From NCBI RefSeq assembly GCF_014646895.1, contig NZ_BMOD01000002.1, forward strand, positions 1-64,000: a DNA stretch of 64,000 bases, written 5' to 3'. Origin of the DNA: Deinococcus roseus (GTDB lineage: Bacteria > Deinococcota > Deinococci > Deinococcales > Deinococcaceae). This document shows, one piece after another, positions 51,955-61,817 of the stretch (positions are counted from its first letter, which is position 1; every line of letters starts with the position of its first letter). The notes under the pieces were generated by a model, which worked only from the letters and a program-made list of their open reading frames with translations, did not search any database and had not been told where the DNA came from. The position numbers were made by a program, and so were the translations under genes.

Positions 51955-53089
51955 AACGCAGCAAATTGCGGGCAATCACCACCCGCTGAATTTCGTTGGT
52001 GCCCTCGTAAATCTGGTTGAGTTTGACATCGCGCAGCAGCTTCTCCACGGGATATTCTCCAACGTAGCCGTAACCCCCGTGCACCTGAATGGCTTCATTG
52101 GCCGCATCAAAAGCCATTTCAGAGCAGTAAGCCTTGGCAATGGCGCTCTCCGTGCCGTGGGGTTGCCCCTGGTCTGCCAGCCATGCGGCCTTGTGGGTCA
52201 TCAGGCGTCCGGTTTCAATGCCCATGGCCATTTCTGCCAGCTTGAACTGGATGGCCTGCAGTTCAGCAATGGGCTTGCCAAACGCTTTGCGTTCACGGGC
52301 ATATTTGATGCTCTCTTCCAGGGCACGGCGCGCAATCCCCACCGATCCGGCAGCCACCGGAATGCGGGTCTTGTCCAGCGTCTTCATGGCGATTTTGAAA
52401 CCGTCTCCGGGACCACCCAGCATGTGGTCTTTTGGCACCCGCACATCCTGAAACACCAGTTCGCTGGTCAGGCTGGCCCGCTGTCCCATCTTGTGCTTGA
52501 TCTTGTGGTAGCTCTGGCCCGGGGCATCTCTGGGCACCACAATCGCAACGGTTCCCCGGTGTCCTGCGCTTTTGTCCACAGTTGCGAACACCACCGTGAT
52601 CTCTGCCAACCCACCGTTGGAAATCCACATCTTGGTTCCATTGATGACCCACTCATCGCCGTCCAGCACAGCGGTGGTGTTCATGGCAGCAGCATCACTG
52701 CCGTTGTTGGGCTCAGAAAGGGCAAAAGCGGCCAGAGAGGGCTTTTCCAGCAGAGGGGACAAAAAGCGCTGTTGCTGCTCTTCCGTCCCACCCAGCAAGA
52801 TGGGGGTGATGCCCAGTTCACTTGCCATGAGGATCGTGTAAATCCCCATGCAGCCATACGCCAGTTCTTCCCCGATGATCACTTCATCCAGCATGGAGAG
52901 GCCCAGACCTCCGGCATGCTCGGGAATGCCCACATTGAGCAGGCCCAGCTCATGGGCTTTTTCCACAATCTCCCAGGGGAGCTCTTCTTTCTGGTCGTAT
53001 TCTGCAGCAATGGGGATGATCTCGTTGCGGGTGAAATCCCTCGCCATGGCCTGCAATTGTTTCTGTTCGGCACTCAGGGTGAAATCCAT
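51953..53089 (-). CDS. Acyl-CoA dehydrogenase
   Basis: The 378-residue FAD enzyme has the three ACAD domains: helical N-terminal (FTLSAEQKQLQAMARDFTRN), middle beta (FALSEPNNGSDAAAM; WISNGGLAEITVVFA) and C-terminal (AFGKPIAELQAIQFKLAEMA). The family end IQVHGGYGYVGEYPVEKLLR and IYEGTNEIQR contains the catalytic base Glu position. Chain-length preference cannot be read. ATG 53089 follows GGAGGG; an in-frame TTG two codons upstream is less likely. Confidence 0.95.
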   Translation of the reverse strand: MDFTLSAEQKQLQAMARDFTRNEIIPIAAEYDQKEELPWEIVEKAHELGLLNVGIPEHAGGLGLSMLDEVIIGEELAYGCMGIYTILMASELGITPILLGGTEEQQQRFLSPLLEKPSLAAFALSEPNNGSDAAAMNTTAVLDGDEWVINGTKMWISNGGLAEITVVFATVDKSAGHRGTVAIVVPRDAPGQSYHKIKHKMGQRASLTSELVFQDVRVPKDHMLGGPGDGFKIAMKTLDKTRIPVAAGSVGIARRALEESIKYARERKAFGKPIAELQAIQFKLAEMAMGIETGRLMTHKAAWLADQGQPHGTESAIAKAYCSEMAFDAANEAIQVHGGYGYVGEYPVEKLLRDVKLNQIYEGTNEIQRVVIARNLLR

Positions 53090-53152
53090 GCTCAAAACCC
53101 TCCGTTTTGTACTTGGTCTAAGTTTAGCGAAATTTTTGAACCGAGTCTATAA

Positions 53153-53194
53153 CCCCCTCTCCCTGAAGGAGAGGAAAGCGCAGCGAGGTGAGGG
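53153..53194. repeat. Dispersed hairpin repeat (CCTCTCC...GGAGAGG type)
   Basis: CCTCTCC-CTGAA-GGAGAGG is followed by AAAGCGCAGCGAGGTGAGGG. The same arrangement occurs at 59664-59822. Confidence 0.75.
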
Positions 53195-54343
53195 TCAATC
53201 CCGGTGTTCCCCAAACACCTGCCGGGAGATCACCAGTTTCTGAATCTCGTTGGTCCCCTCGTAAATTTCGGTGATCTTGGCATCCCGATAATACCGCTCC
53301 ACTGGGTATTCTCTGCTGTACCCGTTGCCCCCAAAAATCTGCACGGCTTCACGGGTCACATACACTGCAGCGTCAGAAGCCAGAAATTTGGCCATGGAGG
53401 CTTCTTTGGTGTGCTTCTTGCCCTGGTCCCTCAGCCATGCTGCTTTCAAGGCCACCAGACGGGCAGCTTCAATGCGGGCGGCCATCTCTGCAATCTTGAA
53501 GGAGACCCCCTCAAATTCCGAGATCTTCTTGCCAAACTGCTCGCGGGTGAGGGCATATTTGGCTGCAGCGTCCAGTGCAGCACGGGCAATTCCAATGGAC
53601 TGCATGGCAATTCCGATGCGCCCCGAATCCAGGCTGTTCAGGGCGATGATCAGGCCTTGCCCCTCCTCCCCGATCCTCTGGTCGTCAGGAATCCGCACAT
53701 CTTCAAATTGAACGGTGGTGGTGTGGGCTGCGTGCAAACCCATTTTTTCTTCAGGCCTGCCAAAAGACAATCCAGAGGTGCCTTTTTCCACCACAAAACA
53801 GGTGACCCCTTTGGCCCCACTGCCAGAGGTGCGGGCCATCACCATGTAGGTGTCGGCCTGCCCACCAGAAGTGATCCAGGCTTTCTGACCATTCAGGATC
53901 CAGTGGTCTCCGTCCTGCTGGGCCTGCAGTCTGAGGCTTGCAGCATCCGATCCAGCATTGGGCTCGGTCAGGCAGAACGCCCCGATTTTCTGACCCAGGG
54001 CCAGAGGGGTGAGAAACCGCTTTTTCTGTTCCAACGTGCCAAACTTCAGAATCATCTGTTCTGGCAGGCCATTTTGCACGCTCATGATCACAGCAACGCT
54101 GGCATCTGCAGCAGAAATTTCTTCCAGACACAGGGCGTAAGTGACCGAGTCCAATCCGGCCCCACCATAGTCTTCGGGGATGGTTGCTCCCAGCAGGCCC
54201 ATGTCGGCCAGTTTGCGCAGTTGTTCCCAGGGATATTCTCCTGAGCGGTCGTATTGTGCAGCCAGCGGTGCAATCTCCTGGCGGGCAAATTCCCGCACAT
54301 GGGAGAGGATCAACTGGCTGTCATCACTGAGTTGAAAGTGCAT
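53195..54343 (-). CDS. Acyl-CoA dehydrogenase
   Basis: The 382-residue ACAD is closest in motif pattern to butyryl/isovaleryl-CoA dehydrogenases: FCLTEPNAGSDAASLRLQAQ, WITSGGQADTYMVMARTSG, REQFGKKISEFEGVSFKIAE and IFGGNGYSREYPVERYYRDA with IYEGTNEIQKLVISR holding the catalytic Glu. TACAAT lies 5 nt before ATG 54343. A TATCA-CGA-TGATA palindrome (54373-54385) upstream might be an operator. Confidence 0.95.
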   Translation of the reverse strand: MHFQLSDDSQLILSHVREFARQEIAPLAAQYDRSGEYPWEQLRKLADMGLLGATIPEDYGGAGLDSVTYALCLEEISAADASVAVIMSVQNGLPEQMILKFGTLEQKKRFLTPLALGQKIGAFCLTEPNAGSDAASLRLQAQQDGDHWILNGQKAWITSGGQADTYMVMARTSGSGAKGVTCFVVEKGTSGLSFGRPEEKMGLHAAHTTTVQFEDVRIPDDQRIGEEGQGLIIALNSLDSGRIGIAMQSIGIARAALDAAAKYALTREQFGKKISEFEGVSFKIAEMAARIEAARLVALKAAWLRDQGKKHTKEASMAKFLASDAAVYVTREAVQIFGGNGYSREYPVERYYRDAKITEIYEGTNEIQKLVISRQVFGEHRD

Positions 54344-54556
54344 GCTTTATTGTATGACGTTTTTATCACGATGATATGGATTTTTGTCATGAATTGACCG
54401 GTTTCACCCATTTCCGGATACCACCAGATTGTGTCTTTCCGACAAGAAGATCTTAAAGTGAACCTAAACCCCTGTTCACCTGAGGGTCAGGGAAACCTAA
54501 GTCCTGGGGATTAACCTGAATAAGCAAGAAATCCATTTAAACCTCAAGGAGTCAAC

Positions 54557-54802
54557 ATGAGCACCAGTGAACAGATCAAACCCCACATGCCCATCCGCTG
54601 CGCAGACAACAACGACCACGGTGTGGTGGACCACCTGGACCGCGAATACATCAAAGTGGCCAAAGACGAAAATGGCCAGCACCACTGGATTCCCCTCTCC
54701 GCGGTGGATCATGTGGATGAACATGTCCACCTGAAATGGAGCCACGAGGAGGTCCATCAGCAATGGCTGAACCGGGACCCCCACCCCGAGCACCAGCACT
54801 GA
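54557..54802 (+). CDS. DUF2171-type small protein
   Basis: The 81-residue soluble protein follows the DUF2171 pattern: IKPHMPIRCADNNDHGVVDH, YIKVAKDENGQHHWIPLSAV and HVDEHVHLKWSHEEVHQQW. Such proteins are common in Deinococcus and are of unknown function. AAGGAG lies 5 nt before the ATG. It is monocistronic, with its own terminator. Confidence 0.85.
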   Translation: MSTSEQIKPHMPIRCADNNDHGVVDHLDREYIKVAKDENGQHHWIPLSAVDHVDEHVHLKWSHEEVHQQWLNRDPHPEHQH

Positions 54803-54831
54803 GTTCAGCACTGAATTTCTGGCCCATCCAG

Positions 54832-54855
54832 AGGCGAGTTCATCTCGCCTTTTTT
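54832..54855 (+). terminator. Terminator of the DUF2171 gene
   Basis: AGGCGAG-TTCAT-CTCGCCT followed by T5. Confidence 0.85.
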
Positions 54856-54940
54856 GTGGTCTTTTTTGGATATTTGGTGTGCTCTTTTTGTTGTCTTTGC
54901 TGCAACTTCTGCTCACCAAACTGCGTAATACTGGTTAGAA

Positions 54941-56566
54941 ATGAAGAGCGAAATTCAGAACAAAATCTACAATCTGGTGGCCGGGGTTCAGCATCAAATT
55001 GCCGACCTGGGCGAAAAACCCGGCTGGGTCATTCTGGACATCCAGGGCGAGTTTCCCGAATTCCCCGAGAAAAGCCCTCTGAACATCATCACCCGCAAGG
55101 AACCCCAGGGGGTGTCCATCTTCCGCCGCAAACTCAAACTGCTGGAAGATGCAGACTGGCTGCGTGGTGTGGTCCTGCGTTTTGGAGGAGTGCAGGCTGG
55201 ATTTGCCACCGCTTACGCCCTGCGTGAAGCCATTGCAGAACTGGCCAGCAAGAAACCCGTGTACTCGGTGATCAACAGTGTGCACATGATGGATTACTAT
55301 CTGGCTTCTGCTGGAACGGAAATCGTGGTTCCTCCCAGTGCAGAGTTTTACCTGCTGGGCTTCCACTCTACGGTGACCTACATCAAAGACGCCCTGCAGA
55401 AACTGGGCATCGAGATGGAAGTGGTGCGGATCAAGGAATACAAGACCGCCTACACCCGTTTTACCGATGACCACATGGACGAATACGAGCGGGAACAGCG
55501 CACCCTGCTGGTGTCCCGTTTCATGGAAGAATTCGTGAAATCGGTGGCCCAGAGCCGCAACCTCACCGAAAGCCAGGTGCGGGAGGCCATCGATGCAGGC
55601 ATCACCAATGCAGAACAGGCCAGACAGTACGGTCTGGTTGACCGCATCGCCTACGAAGATGTGCTGTACAGCAAAAAACACCAGCCTTTCCAGCATGCAT
55701 CCCGATTTCTGAAATTGCCCCTGCTTCCCGACCAGGGCGGCAAGGTGGCTGTGGTCTCCCTGGAAGGGATGATCGTACCCGGACATTCCAGGCACATTCC
55801 CATCCCACTGCCCATTTTTGGCGAACAAATGGCCGGAAGCGAAAGCCTCATCCGTGCCCTGCGCACCGCCGAAAAAGACGAGGACACCAGGGCCATTGTG
55901 CTGTTCGTGAATTCCGGTGGAGGTTCAGCCCTCGCCAGCGACCTGATCAGCCATGAAGTGGAACGCATCCGGGCCAAAAAACCCGTGGTGGCCGTGATGG
56001 GCAATGTGGCCGCCTCCGGGGGGTACTACGTGCTGACCCACGCCAACCATGTGATTGCAGCACCCACCACCATCACCGGGTCCATCGGGGTGATTTCGGG
56101 CAAACCCAACCTGCAGGGCTTCAATGCCAAATACGGCCTCAATCCTGAAAGCATCAAAATGGGCCGTCTGGCAGACAGTTTCGACAGTGCTCACCCCCTC
56201 ACGGAAGACGAACGGGCCTTCCTGCAAAAAGGTGCAGAAGACTTCTATGACCTGTTCACCTCCCGTGTTGCAGAAGGGCGCAACCTGTCCAGAGAACGGG
56301 TCAATGAACTGGGCCGTGGCCGGGTCTGGAGTGGCAAAGATGCGCTGGATCAGGGCCTTATTGATGAACTGGGCACCCTGGAAGACGGCATCCGGGAAGC
56401 CCGCAAACTGGCCCGCCTGCCTGAAAATGCCCCTGCCTACCTGCTGGAAACCCCCAGACAGATGGTGCTCCCGGACATGAAAGACAGCGAAAGCGTGCTG
56501 GCTGCCATCATGCCCCTGCTGAGGGAACGCACCTGGATGGTGGCCTACGAACGCTACCACTTCTGA
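54941..56566 (+). CDS. sppA: Signal peptide peptidase SppA, double-domain type
   Basis: The 541-residue protein has two ClpP-like halves, as in E. coli SppA. The N-terminal half carries the expected catalytic Lys region (RIKEYKTAYTRFTDDHMDEY), and the C-terminal half the Ser in VMGNVAASGGYYVLTHANHV and ITGSIGVISG. It degrades leftover signal peptides. Unlike typical SppA it has no N-terminal membrane anchor: the protein starts with a polar helix, MKSEIQNKIYNLVAGVQHQI. Confidence 0.92.
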   Translation: MKSEIQNKIYNLVAGVQHQIADLGEKPGWVILDIQGEFPEFPEKSPLNIITRKEPQGVSIFRRKLKLLEDADWLRGVVLRFGGVQAGFATAYALREAIAELASKKPVYSVINSVHMMDYYLASAGTEIVVPPSAEFYLLGFHSTVTYIKDALQKLGIEMEVVRIKEYKTAYTRFTDDHMDEYEREQRTLLVSRFMEEFVKSVAQSRNLTESQVREAIDAGITNAEQARQYGLVDRIAYEDVLYSKKHQPFQHASRFLKLPLLPDQGGKVAVVSLEGMIVPGHSRHIPIPLPIFGEQMAGSESLIRALRTAEKDEDTRAIVLFVNSGGGSALASDLISHEVERIRAKKPVVAVMGNVAASGGYYVLTHANHVIAAPTTITGSIGVISGKPNLQGFNAKYGLNPESIKMGRLADSFDSAHPLTEDERAFLQKGAEDFYDLFTSRVAEGRNLSRERVNELGRGRVWSGKDALDQGLIDELGTLEDGIREARKLARLPENAPAYLLETPRQMVLPDMKDSESVLAAIMPLLRERTWMVAYERYHF

Positions 56567-56638
56567 ACCTGAGAAACCATAAAATTCCCATCCAGTGCCG
56601 CTATACTGGAAAAAGGGAACACACCAAAAGGAGGATTT

Positions 56639-57352
56639 ATGCACTCACTCACCCAAACCCAGAGCGTCACGCTCAGGAGCTTCCTGGGCCGGACCTTTTC
56701 CTGGATGACCGCAGGCATGGTGATGACCGCCATCGCCGCCTGGTTCGCCGTCACCAACGAAGGTCTGTTTTCTTTCGTGCGCAGCAACTACTTCATGCTG
56801 GTGCTGCTGGAACTCGGCATGGTCTTCGGACTGGGCTTCCTGATCAACCGCATCAGTGCAGCCACCGCAGGCATCATGTTTAGCATTTACGCTGTGCTGA
56901 ACGGTCTGACCCTCTCCGGCATCCTGCTGGCCTACCACGTGATGGGGGGCAGTGGTCCCAGCCCGGTGGTCTCAGCATTCATCACCACCGCAGGCCTCTT
57001 CGGAACCATGGCCGTGGTGGGTTACACCACCAAAATGGACCTGAGCCGCTTTGGCACCATTTTCTTCATGGGTGTAATTGGCCTGGTCATCGCCAGCATC
57101 GTGAACATCTGGATTGGCGGAAGCGCCCTCAGCATGGTCATCAGCGTGGTCGGTGTGATCCTGTTCTGCGCCATCACCGCCTACGACATGCAGAAACTCA
57201 AAGAAATGGCCCTGTCTGGTGGCGATGGTTTCACCCAGTCTGAAATGGGCGAAAAAATGGCTGTCTTTGGAGCCCTGAATTTGTACCTGGACTTCATCAA
57301 CATCTTCCTGTTCCTGCTGAGGCTGTTTGGTGGCGGGCGCAGCAACAACTGA
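56639..57352 (+). CDS. Bax inhibitor-1/YccA family membrane protein
   Basis: The 237-residue protein has seven predicted TM helices with BI-1 features: LGRTFSWMTAGMVMTAIAAW, YAVLNGLTLSGILLAY, FGTMAVVGYTTKMDLS, and the Asp pair region AITAYDMQKLKEM and LYLDFINIFLFLLRLFGG. The family forms pH-sensitive ion leaks and interacts with membrane proteases. AAGGAGGA precedes ATG 56639. Confidence 0.93.
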   Translation: MHSLTQTQSVTLRSFLGRTFSWMTAGMVMTAIAAWFAVTNEGLFSFVRSNYFMLVLLELGMVFGLGFLINRISAATAGIMFSIYAVLNGLTLSGILLAYHVMGGSGPSPVVSAFITTAGLFGTMAVVGYTTKMDLSRFGTIFFMGVIGLVIASIVNIWIGGSALSMVISVVGVILFCAITAYDMQKLKEMALSGGDGFTQSEMGEKMAVFGALNLYLDFINIFLFLLRLFGGGRSNN

Positions 57353-57369
57353 GCAAAAGGCCAAATGGT

Positions 57370-57395
57370 GGACGGGTGTTTGCCCGTCCTTTTTT
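57370..57395 (+). terminator. Terminator of the BI-1 gene
   Basis: GGACGGG-TGTTTG-CCCGTCC followed by T6. Confidence 0.9.
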
Positions 57396-57408
57396 GTTGC
57401 TGAAAGCT

Positions 57409-57525
57409 GCCGAGGGCCGAGAGCCGAGGGCCAACTTCAAAAGTTTACGTTGAGAACTCCATTTCTGGATGCAGTCATCTTGCTTGTGCTGTGGCTCAAT
57501 TTGCTCTCGGCCCTCGGCTCTCGGC
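57409..57525. repeat. 117-bp element with inverted heptanucleotide arrays
   Basis: The left end has GCCGAGG-GCCGAGA-GCCGAGG (57409-57429). The right end carries the reverse complement of three such units (57503-57525). The 70-bp interior is unique and non-coding. Confidence 0.88.
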
Positions 57526-57548
57526 AAAATAAGCGGTATAGCCCATGG

Positions 57549-57577
57549 TTTACCCGGACCCCCACAGCAGTTATAAT
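57549..57577 (+). promoter_or_regulatory. Predicted strong promoter upstream of metG
   Basis: TTTACC and a perfect TATAAT are separated by 17 bp. The start point falls at about 57584-57585, the first base of the mini-ORF. Confidence 0.8.
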
Positions 57578-57584
57578 CACCATC

Positions 57585-57626
57585 ATGATCTCATGGCGAA
57601 TGCCACACCCTCCCCTGAACCCGTAG
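57585..57626 (+). CDS. Candidate leaderless leader peptide of metG
   Basis: The 13-residue ORF MISWRMPHPPLNP starts 7 nt after TATAAT, so its ATG is at the predicted 5' end of the mRNA. It holds two Met, one Trp and four Pro codons, and is followed 24 nt later by a terminator that ends 14 nt before metG. Position and layout suggest an attenuation peptide. Translation is not proven. Confidence 0.45.
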   Translation: MISWRMPHPPLNP

Positions 57627-57649
57627 ACACACCGTTCTAATGGGCTTGG

Positions 57650-57675
57650 GGGCGCTTGTGCGCCCGCTTTTTTTT
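57650..57675 (+). terminator. Terminator/attenuator in the metG leader
   Basis: GGGCGC-TTGT-GCGCCC followed by GC and T8. Its T-tract ends 14 nt before the metG ATG, so formation would prevent metG transcription from the upstream promoter. Confidence 0.8.
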
Positions 57676-57689
57676 GCGAAGGAGAAAGA

Positions 57690-59663
57690 ATGGACAAATT
57701 CTACGTCACGACCCCCATTTACTACGTGAACGGGGAGCCGCACATGGGGCACGCCTACGCCACCACCGTGGCAGACACGCTGGCCCGTTACCACCGTCTG
57801 GCCGGATGGGATGCCTACTTCCTGACCGGGACCGATGAGCACGGGGAAAAAGTCTCCAAGGCTGCCAAAGCCAGAGGCCTGGATCCCCAGACCTTCACCG
57901 ACATGGTGTCCAGCAAGTTCCGGGAAGCGTGGAGCATCCTGGGCGCTCAACCCGATGACTTCATCCGCACCACCGAAGCCCGCCACAAGAAAGTGGTGCA
58001 GCAGATCCTGCAGGCCGTCTATGACTCTGGAGACATCTACTACGCCGAATACGAGGGGCTGTACTCGGTGGGTCAGGAGCGCTTTGTCACCGAGAAGGAG
58101 CTGGTGGATGGCAAACTTCCCGAGGACCCCGGTCCACCCGAACTGCGCCGGGAAGCCAACTACTTCTTCCGCATGGAGAAATACCGCGAGTGGCTGATCC
58201 GTCACATCGAGGAGAACCCCGATTTCATTCAGCCTGCCGGGTACCGCAACGAGGTGCTGGGCATGCTGCGCGAACCCATCGGGGACCTGTCCATCTCCCG
58301 TCCGAAGTCCCGTGTGCCCTGGGGGATCGAGCTGCCCTGGGACACCGACCACGTGACTTACGTGTGGTTCGATGCCCTGATCAATTACATGTCTGCTCTG
58401 GGGTACGCAGAGGGGGACAAATACCAGAAATACTGGCCCGTGGCCTGGCACGTGATCGGCAAGGACATCCTGAAACCCCACGCCGTGTTCTGGCCCACCA
58501 TGCTCAGAAGCATGGGCGTGTCCATCTACCAGCGCCTGAATGTCTCGGGTTACCTGCTTGGGGCCGATGGTCGCAAAATGAGCAAATCGCTGGGCAACGG
58601 TGTGGACCCCCTGGAAGCCGCAGACAAATTTGGCCGCGAAACCCTGCGTTACGCCCTTCTCAGAGAAATTTCTTTCGGGGTGGATGGGATCATCTCGAAT
58701 GACATCATCGAATCCCGCATGAATTCCGATCTGGCCAACGACCTCGGAAACCTGCTGTCCCGTTCCATTGGGATGGTGCAGAAGTACCGGGATGGCGTGG
58801 TGCCGCAAGTCCAGCCCGCTTCCATCACTGAGCGTGAAAAAGGCATTGCTGCCCGCGCCACTGCGCTTCCTGCTGAAATTCTGGCTCTGGTCCGTGAGCT
58901 GAAAATCCAGAAGGCCCTGGAAGCCAGCATGGAGTTCGTGCAAGACCTCAACCGTTACATTGCAGAGCAGAAACCCTGGGTGCTGTTCAAAGACCAGCAG
59001 AATGACCGTCTGGACACCGTGCTGTACACCATCGTGGAAGGCCTGAGGGTTTCCAGTGTGCTGCTGGAACCTGTGATGCCCGAAAAAATGAAAGCCCTGC
59101 GGGCCCAGATTGGCCTGCCCGACAACCAGTACAAACTGGAAGGGGCCTGGGGCCTGTACCCTGCCGGAACCCTGCTGGTGGGTGGCGAGGTGCTTTTCCC
59201 CAAACTGGAGCAGCGTCTGAAAGAAAAAGAGCAGGCCGCGCAGGAATCCCCCAAAGCCGCAGCACCCAGCGTTGAAGCACCAAAGGTTGAGGCCCAAAAA
59301 ACCGAAGCCCCTGTTGAAGAACAATTCGAGACCCTGCCCGAAATCAGCATTGATGATTTTGCAAAGGTGGATTTGCGCATCGTGGAAGTGCTGCATGCAG
59401 AAACCATCGAGAAGGCAGACAAACTGCTGAAACTCACCATCAAACTGGGCAATGAAACCCGCACGGTGGTCTCAGGCATTCGCAAATGGTTCTCTCCCGA
59501 GCAACTCATTGGCCGCAAGGTGGTGCTGGTCGCCAACCTGAAGCCCGCCAAACTGCGCGGCATCGTGTCCCAGGGAATGATTCTGGCCGCAGAGAACGAC
59601 AAAGGCGAACTGGATCTGCTGGGCACCTCGCTTGACATGCCCTCTGGAACCCAGGTGCGTTAA
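57690..59663 (+). CDS. metG: Methionyl-tRNA synthetase
   Basis: The 657-residue class I enzyme has the HIGH-like motif in PIYYVNGEPHMGHAYATTVA, FLTGTDEHGEKV, KMSKS in GRKMSKSLGNGVDP, the anticodon-binding helices, a Lys/Ala/Glu-rich linker (about 510-545) and a C-terminal tRNA-binding domain (FAKVDLRIVEVLHAETIEKA; VVLVANLKPAKLRG). The zinc-knuckle cysteines of many MetRS are missing (YEGLYSVGQERF). AAGGAG precedes ATG 57690. Confidence 0.96.
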   Translation: MDKFYVTTPIYYVNGEPHMGHAYATTVADTLARYHRLAGWDAYFLTGTDEHGEKVSKAAKARGLDPQTFTDMVSSKFREAWSILGAQPDDFIRTTEARHKKVVQQILQAVYDSGDIYYAEYEGLYSVGQERFVTEKELVDGKLPEDPGPPELRREANYFFRMEKYREWLIRHIEENPDFIQPAGYRNEVLGMLREPIGDLSISRPKSRVPWGIELPWDTDHVTYVWFDALINYMSALGYAEGDKYQKYWPVAWHVIGKDILKPHAVFWPTMLRSMGVSIYQRLNVSGYLLGADGRKMSKSLGNGVDPLEAADKFGRETLRYALLREISFGVDGIISNDIIESRMNSDLANDLGNLLSRSIGMVQKYRDGVVPQVQPASITEREKGIAARATALPAEILALVRELKIQKALEASMEFVQDLNRYIAEQKPWVLFKDQQNDRLDTVLYTIVEGLRVSSVLLEPVMPEKMKALRAQIGLPDNQYKLEGAWGLYPAGTLLVGGEVLFPKLEQRLKEKEQAAQESPKAAAPSVEAPKVEAQKTEAPVEEQFETLPEISIDDFAKVDLRIVEVLHAETIEKADKLLKLTIKLGNETRTVVSGIRKWFSPEQLIGRKVVLVANLKPAKLRGIVSQGMILAAENDKGELDLLGTSLDMPSGTQVR

Positions 59664-59692
59664 GCCCTCACCCTGCTAGCTTCGCTGCGCTC

Positions 59693-59723
59693 CCTCTCCC
59701 ATTTGCATGGGAGAGGTTTTTTT
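59693..59723 (+). terminator. Terminator of metG
   Basis: CCTCTCCCAT-TTGC-ATGGGAGAGG followed by T7. Confidence 0.88.
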
Positions 59724-59747
59724 GTGCCAGAGCCAAAGCAAGAAAAT

Positions 59748-59766
59748 CCTCTCCCTGAGGGAGAGG
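59748..59766 (-). terminator. Hairpin terminator for the amylase gene
   Basis: CCTCTCCCT-G-AGGGAGAGG is followed on the minus strand by ATTTTCTT. It lies about 50 bp after the amylase stop. Confidence 0.6.
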
Positions 59767-59818
59767 AAAGCGAGTGCAACGGTCGTGGTGAGGGTCGTGG
59801 TGAGGGTCGTGGTGAGGG

Positions 59819-61240
<1,422 letters not shown>

Positions 61241-61390
61241 GCGATCATCAGTCTAACACCATTTGGGGACTTTGCGTATAGCACGTACAAACCGCCCGAA
61301 AGCGCTCACAGTTTTTGAACATTTCAGTCGGATATCCCACGGGATGGGCGACTGGGACAGGATTTACCTGAATTCAGGCTGAAGATGGAG

Positions 61391-61622
61391 AAAGCAAAAG
61401 GTCAAAGGCAGAAAGCAGAAGGCTTGATAAGGAATTTTACTGCTCTATAAAGCTCTATACAGCCGAAACCGCCAGACCTGTATTTACCGACAGCTGGCGA
61501 CCCCTGTTCTGAAAAGAGAAACAGCCCTCAAATCCTCCAGATCCATCAAAAGCTTCCTCTGGATCACAGCACGTCCCAGAGTGTCTTTTTGCCTTCTGCT
61601 TTCTGCTTTCTGCTTTCTGCTC
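61391..61622. repeat. 232-bp segment bounded by inverted GCTTTCT-type repeats
   Basis: GCAGAAAGCAGAAGGC (61408-61423) is the exact reverse complement of 61591-61606. The right array continues as three tandem GCTTTCT units. Confidence 0.8.
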
Positions 61623-61633
61623 CTCGGCAGGGC

Positions 61634-61662
61634 TTTACAGAATGGCGTTTATTTGCTAACAT
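61634..61662 (+). promoter_or_regulatory. Predicted tRNA-Ala promoter
   Basis: TTTACA and TAACAT separated by 17 bp, 14 bp before the tRNA. The -35 box and spacing match those of the tRNA-Gln cluster promoter. Confidence 0.7.
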
Positions 61663-61676
61663 TCTCTTCGCTGATT

Positions 61677-61751
61677 GGGGGCGTAGCTCAGAGGGAGAGC
61701 ACCTGCCTTGCAAGCAGGGGGTCAAGGGTTCGAATCCCTTCGCCTCCACCA
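61677..61751 (+). tRNA. tRNA-Ala (TGC)
   Basis: Acceptor GGGGGCG/CGCCTCC (one G-T), discriminator A and encoded CCA, D arm GCTC...GAGC, anticodon arm CCTGC-CTTGCAA-GCAGG, and T arm AAGGG-TTCGAAT-CCCTT. All arms pair well. Confidence 0.95.
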
Positions 61752-61755
61752 ACAG

Positions 61756-61793
61756 AACAAGAAGCCCCGGGGACATCCCCGGGGCTTCTTGTT
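61756..61793. terminator. Strong bidirectional terminator
   Basis: AACAAGAAGCCCCGGGGA and TCCCCGGGGCTTCTTGTT are exact reverse complements with a 2-base loop. It ends the tRNA-Ala transcript and could serve the minus-strand small ORF at 61818. Confidence 0.85.
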
Positions 61794-61817
61794 GCAGATG
61801 AGGTTTCATCTGAGGTT

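Larger units (their letters stand above)
61241..61676. other. Intergenic region between amylase and tRNA-Ala
   Basis: It contains the amylase promoter at the left, an inverted pair of AGAAAGC-type repeats (61408-61423 and 61591-61622) and the tRNA promoter at 61634. No convincing ORF. Confidence 0.5.

Noticed and set aside
57584..57689. T-box riboswitch before metG
   Set aside because: No AGGGUGGNACCGCG-type T-box sequence and the leader is only about 100 nt.
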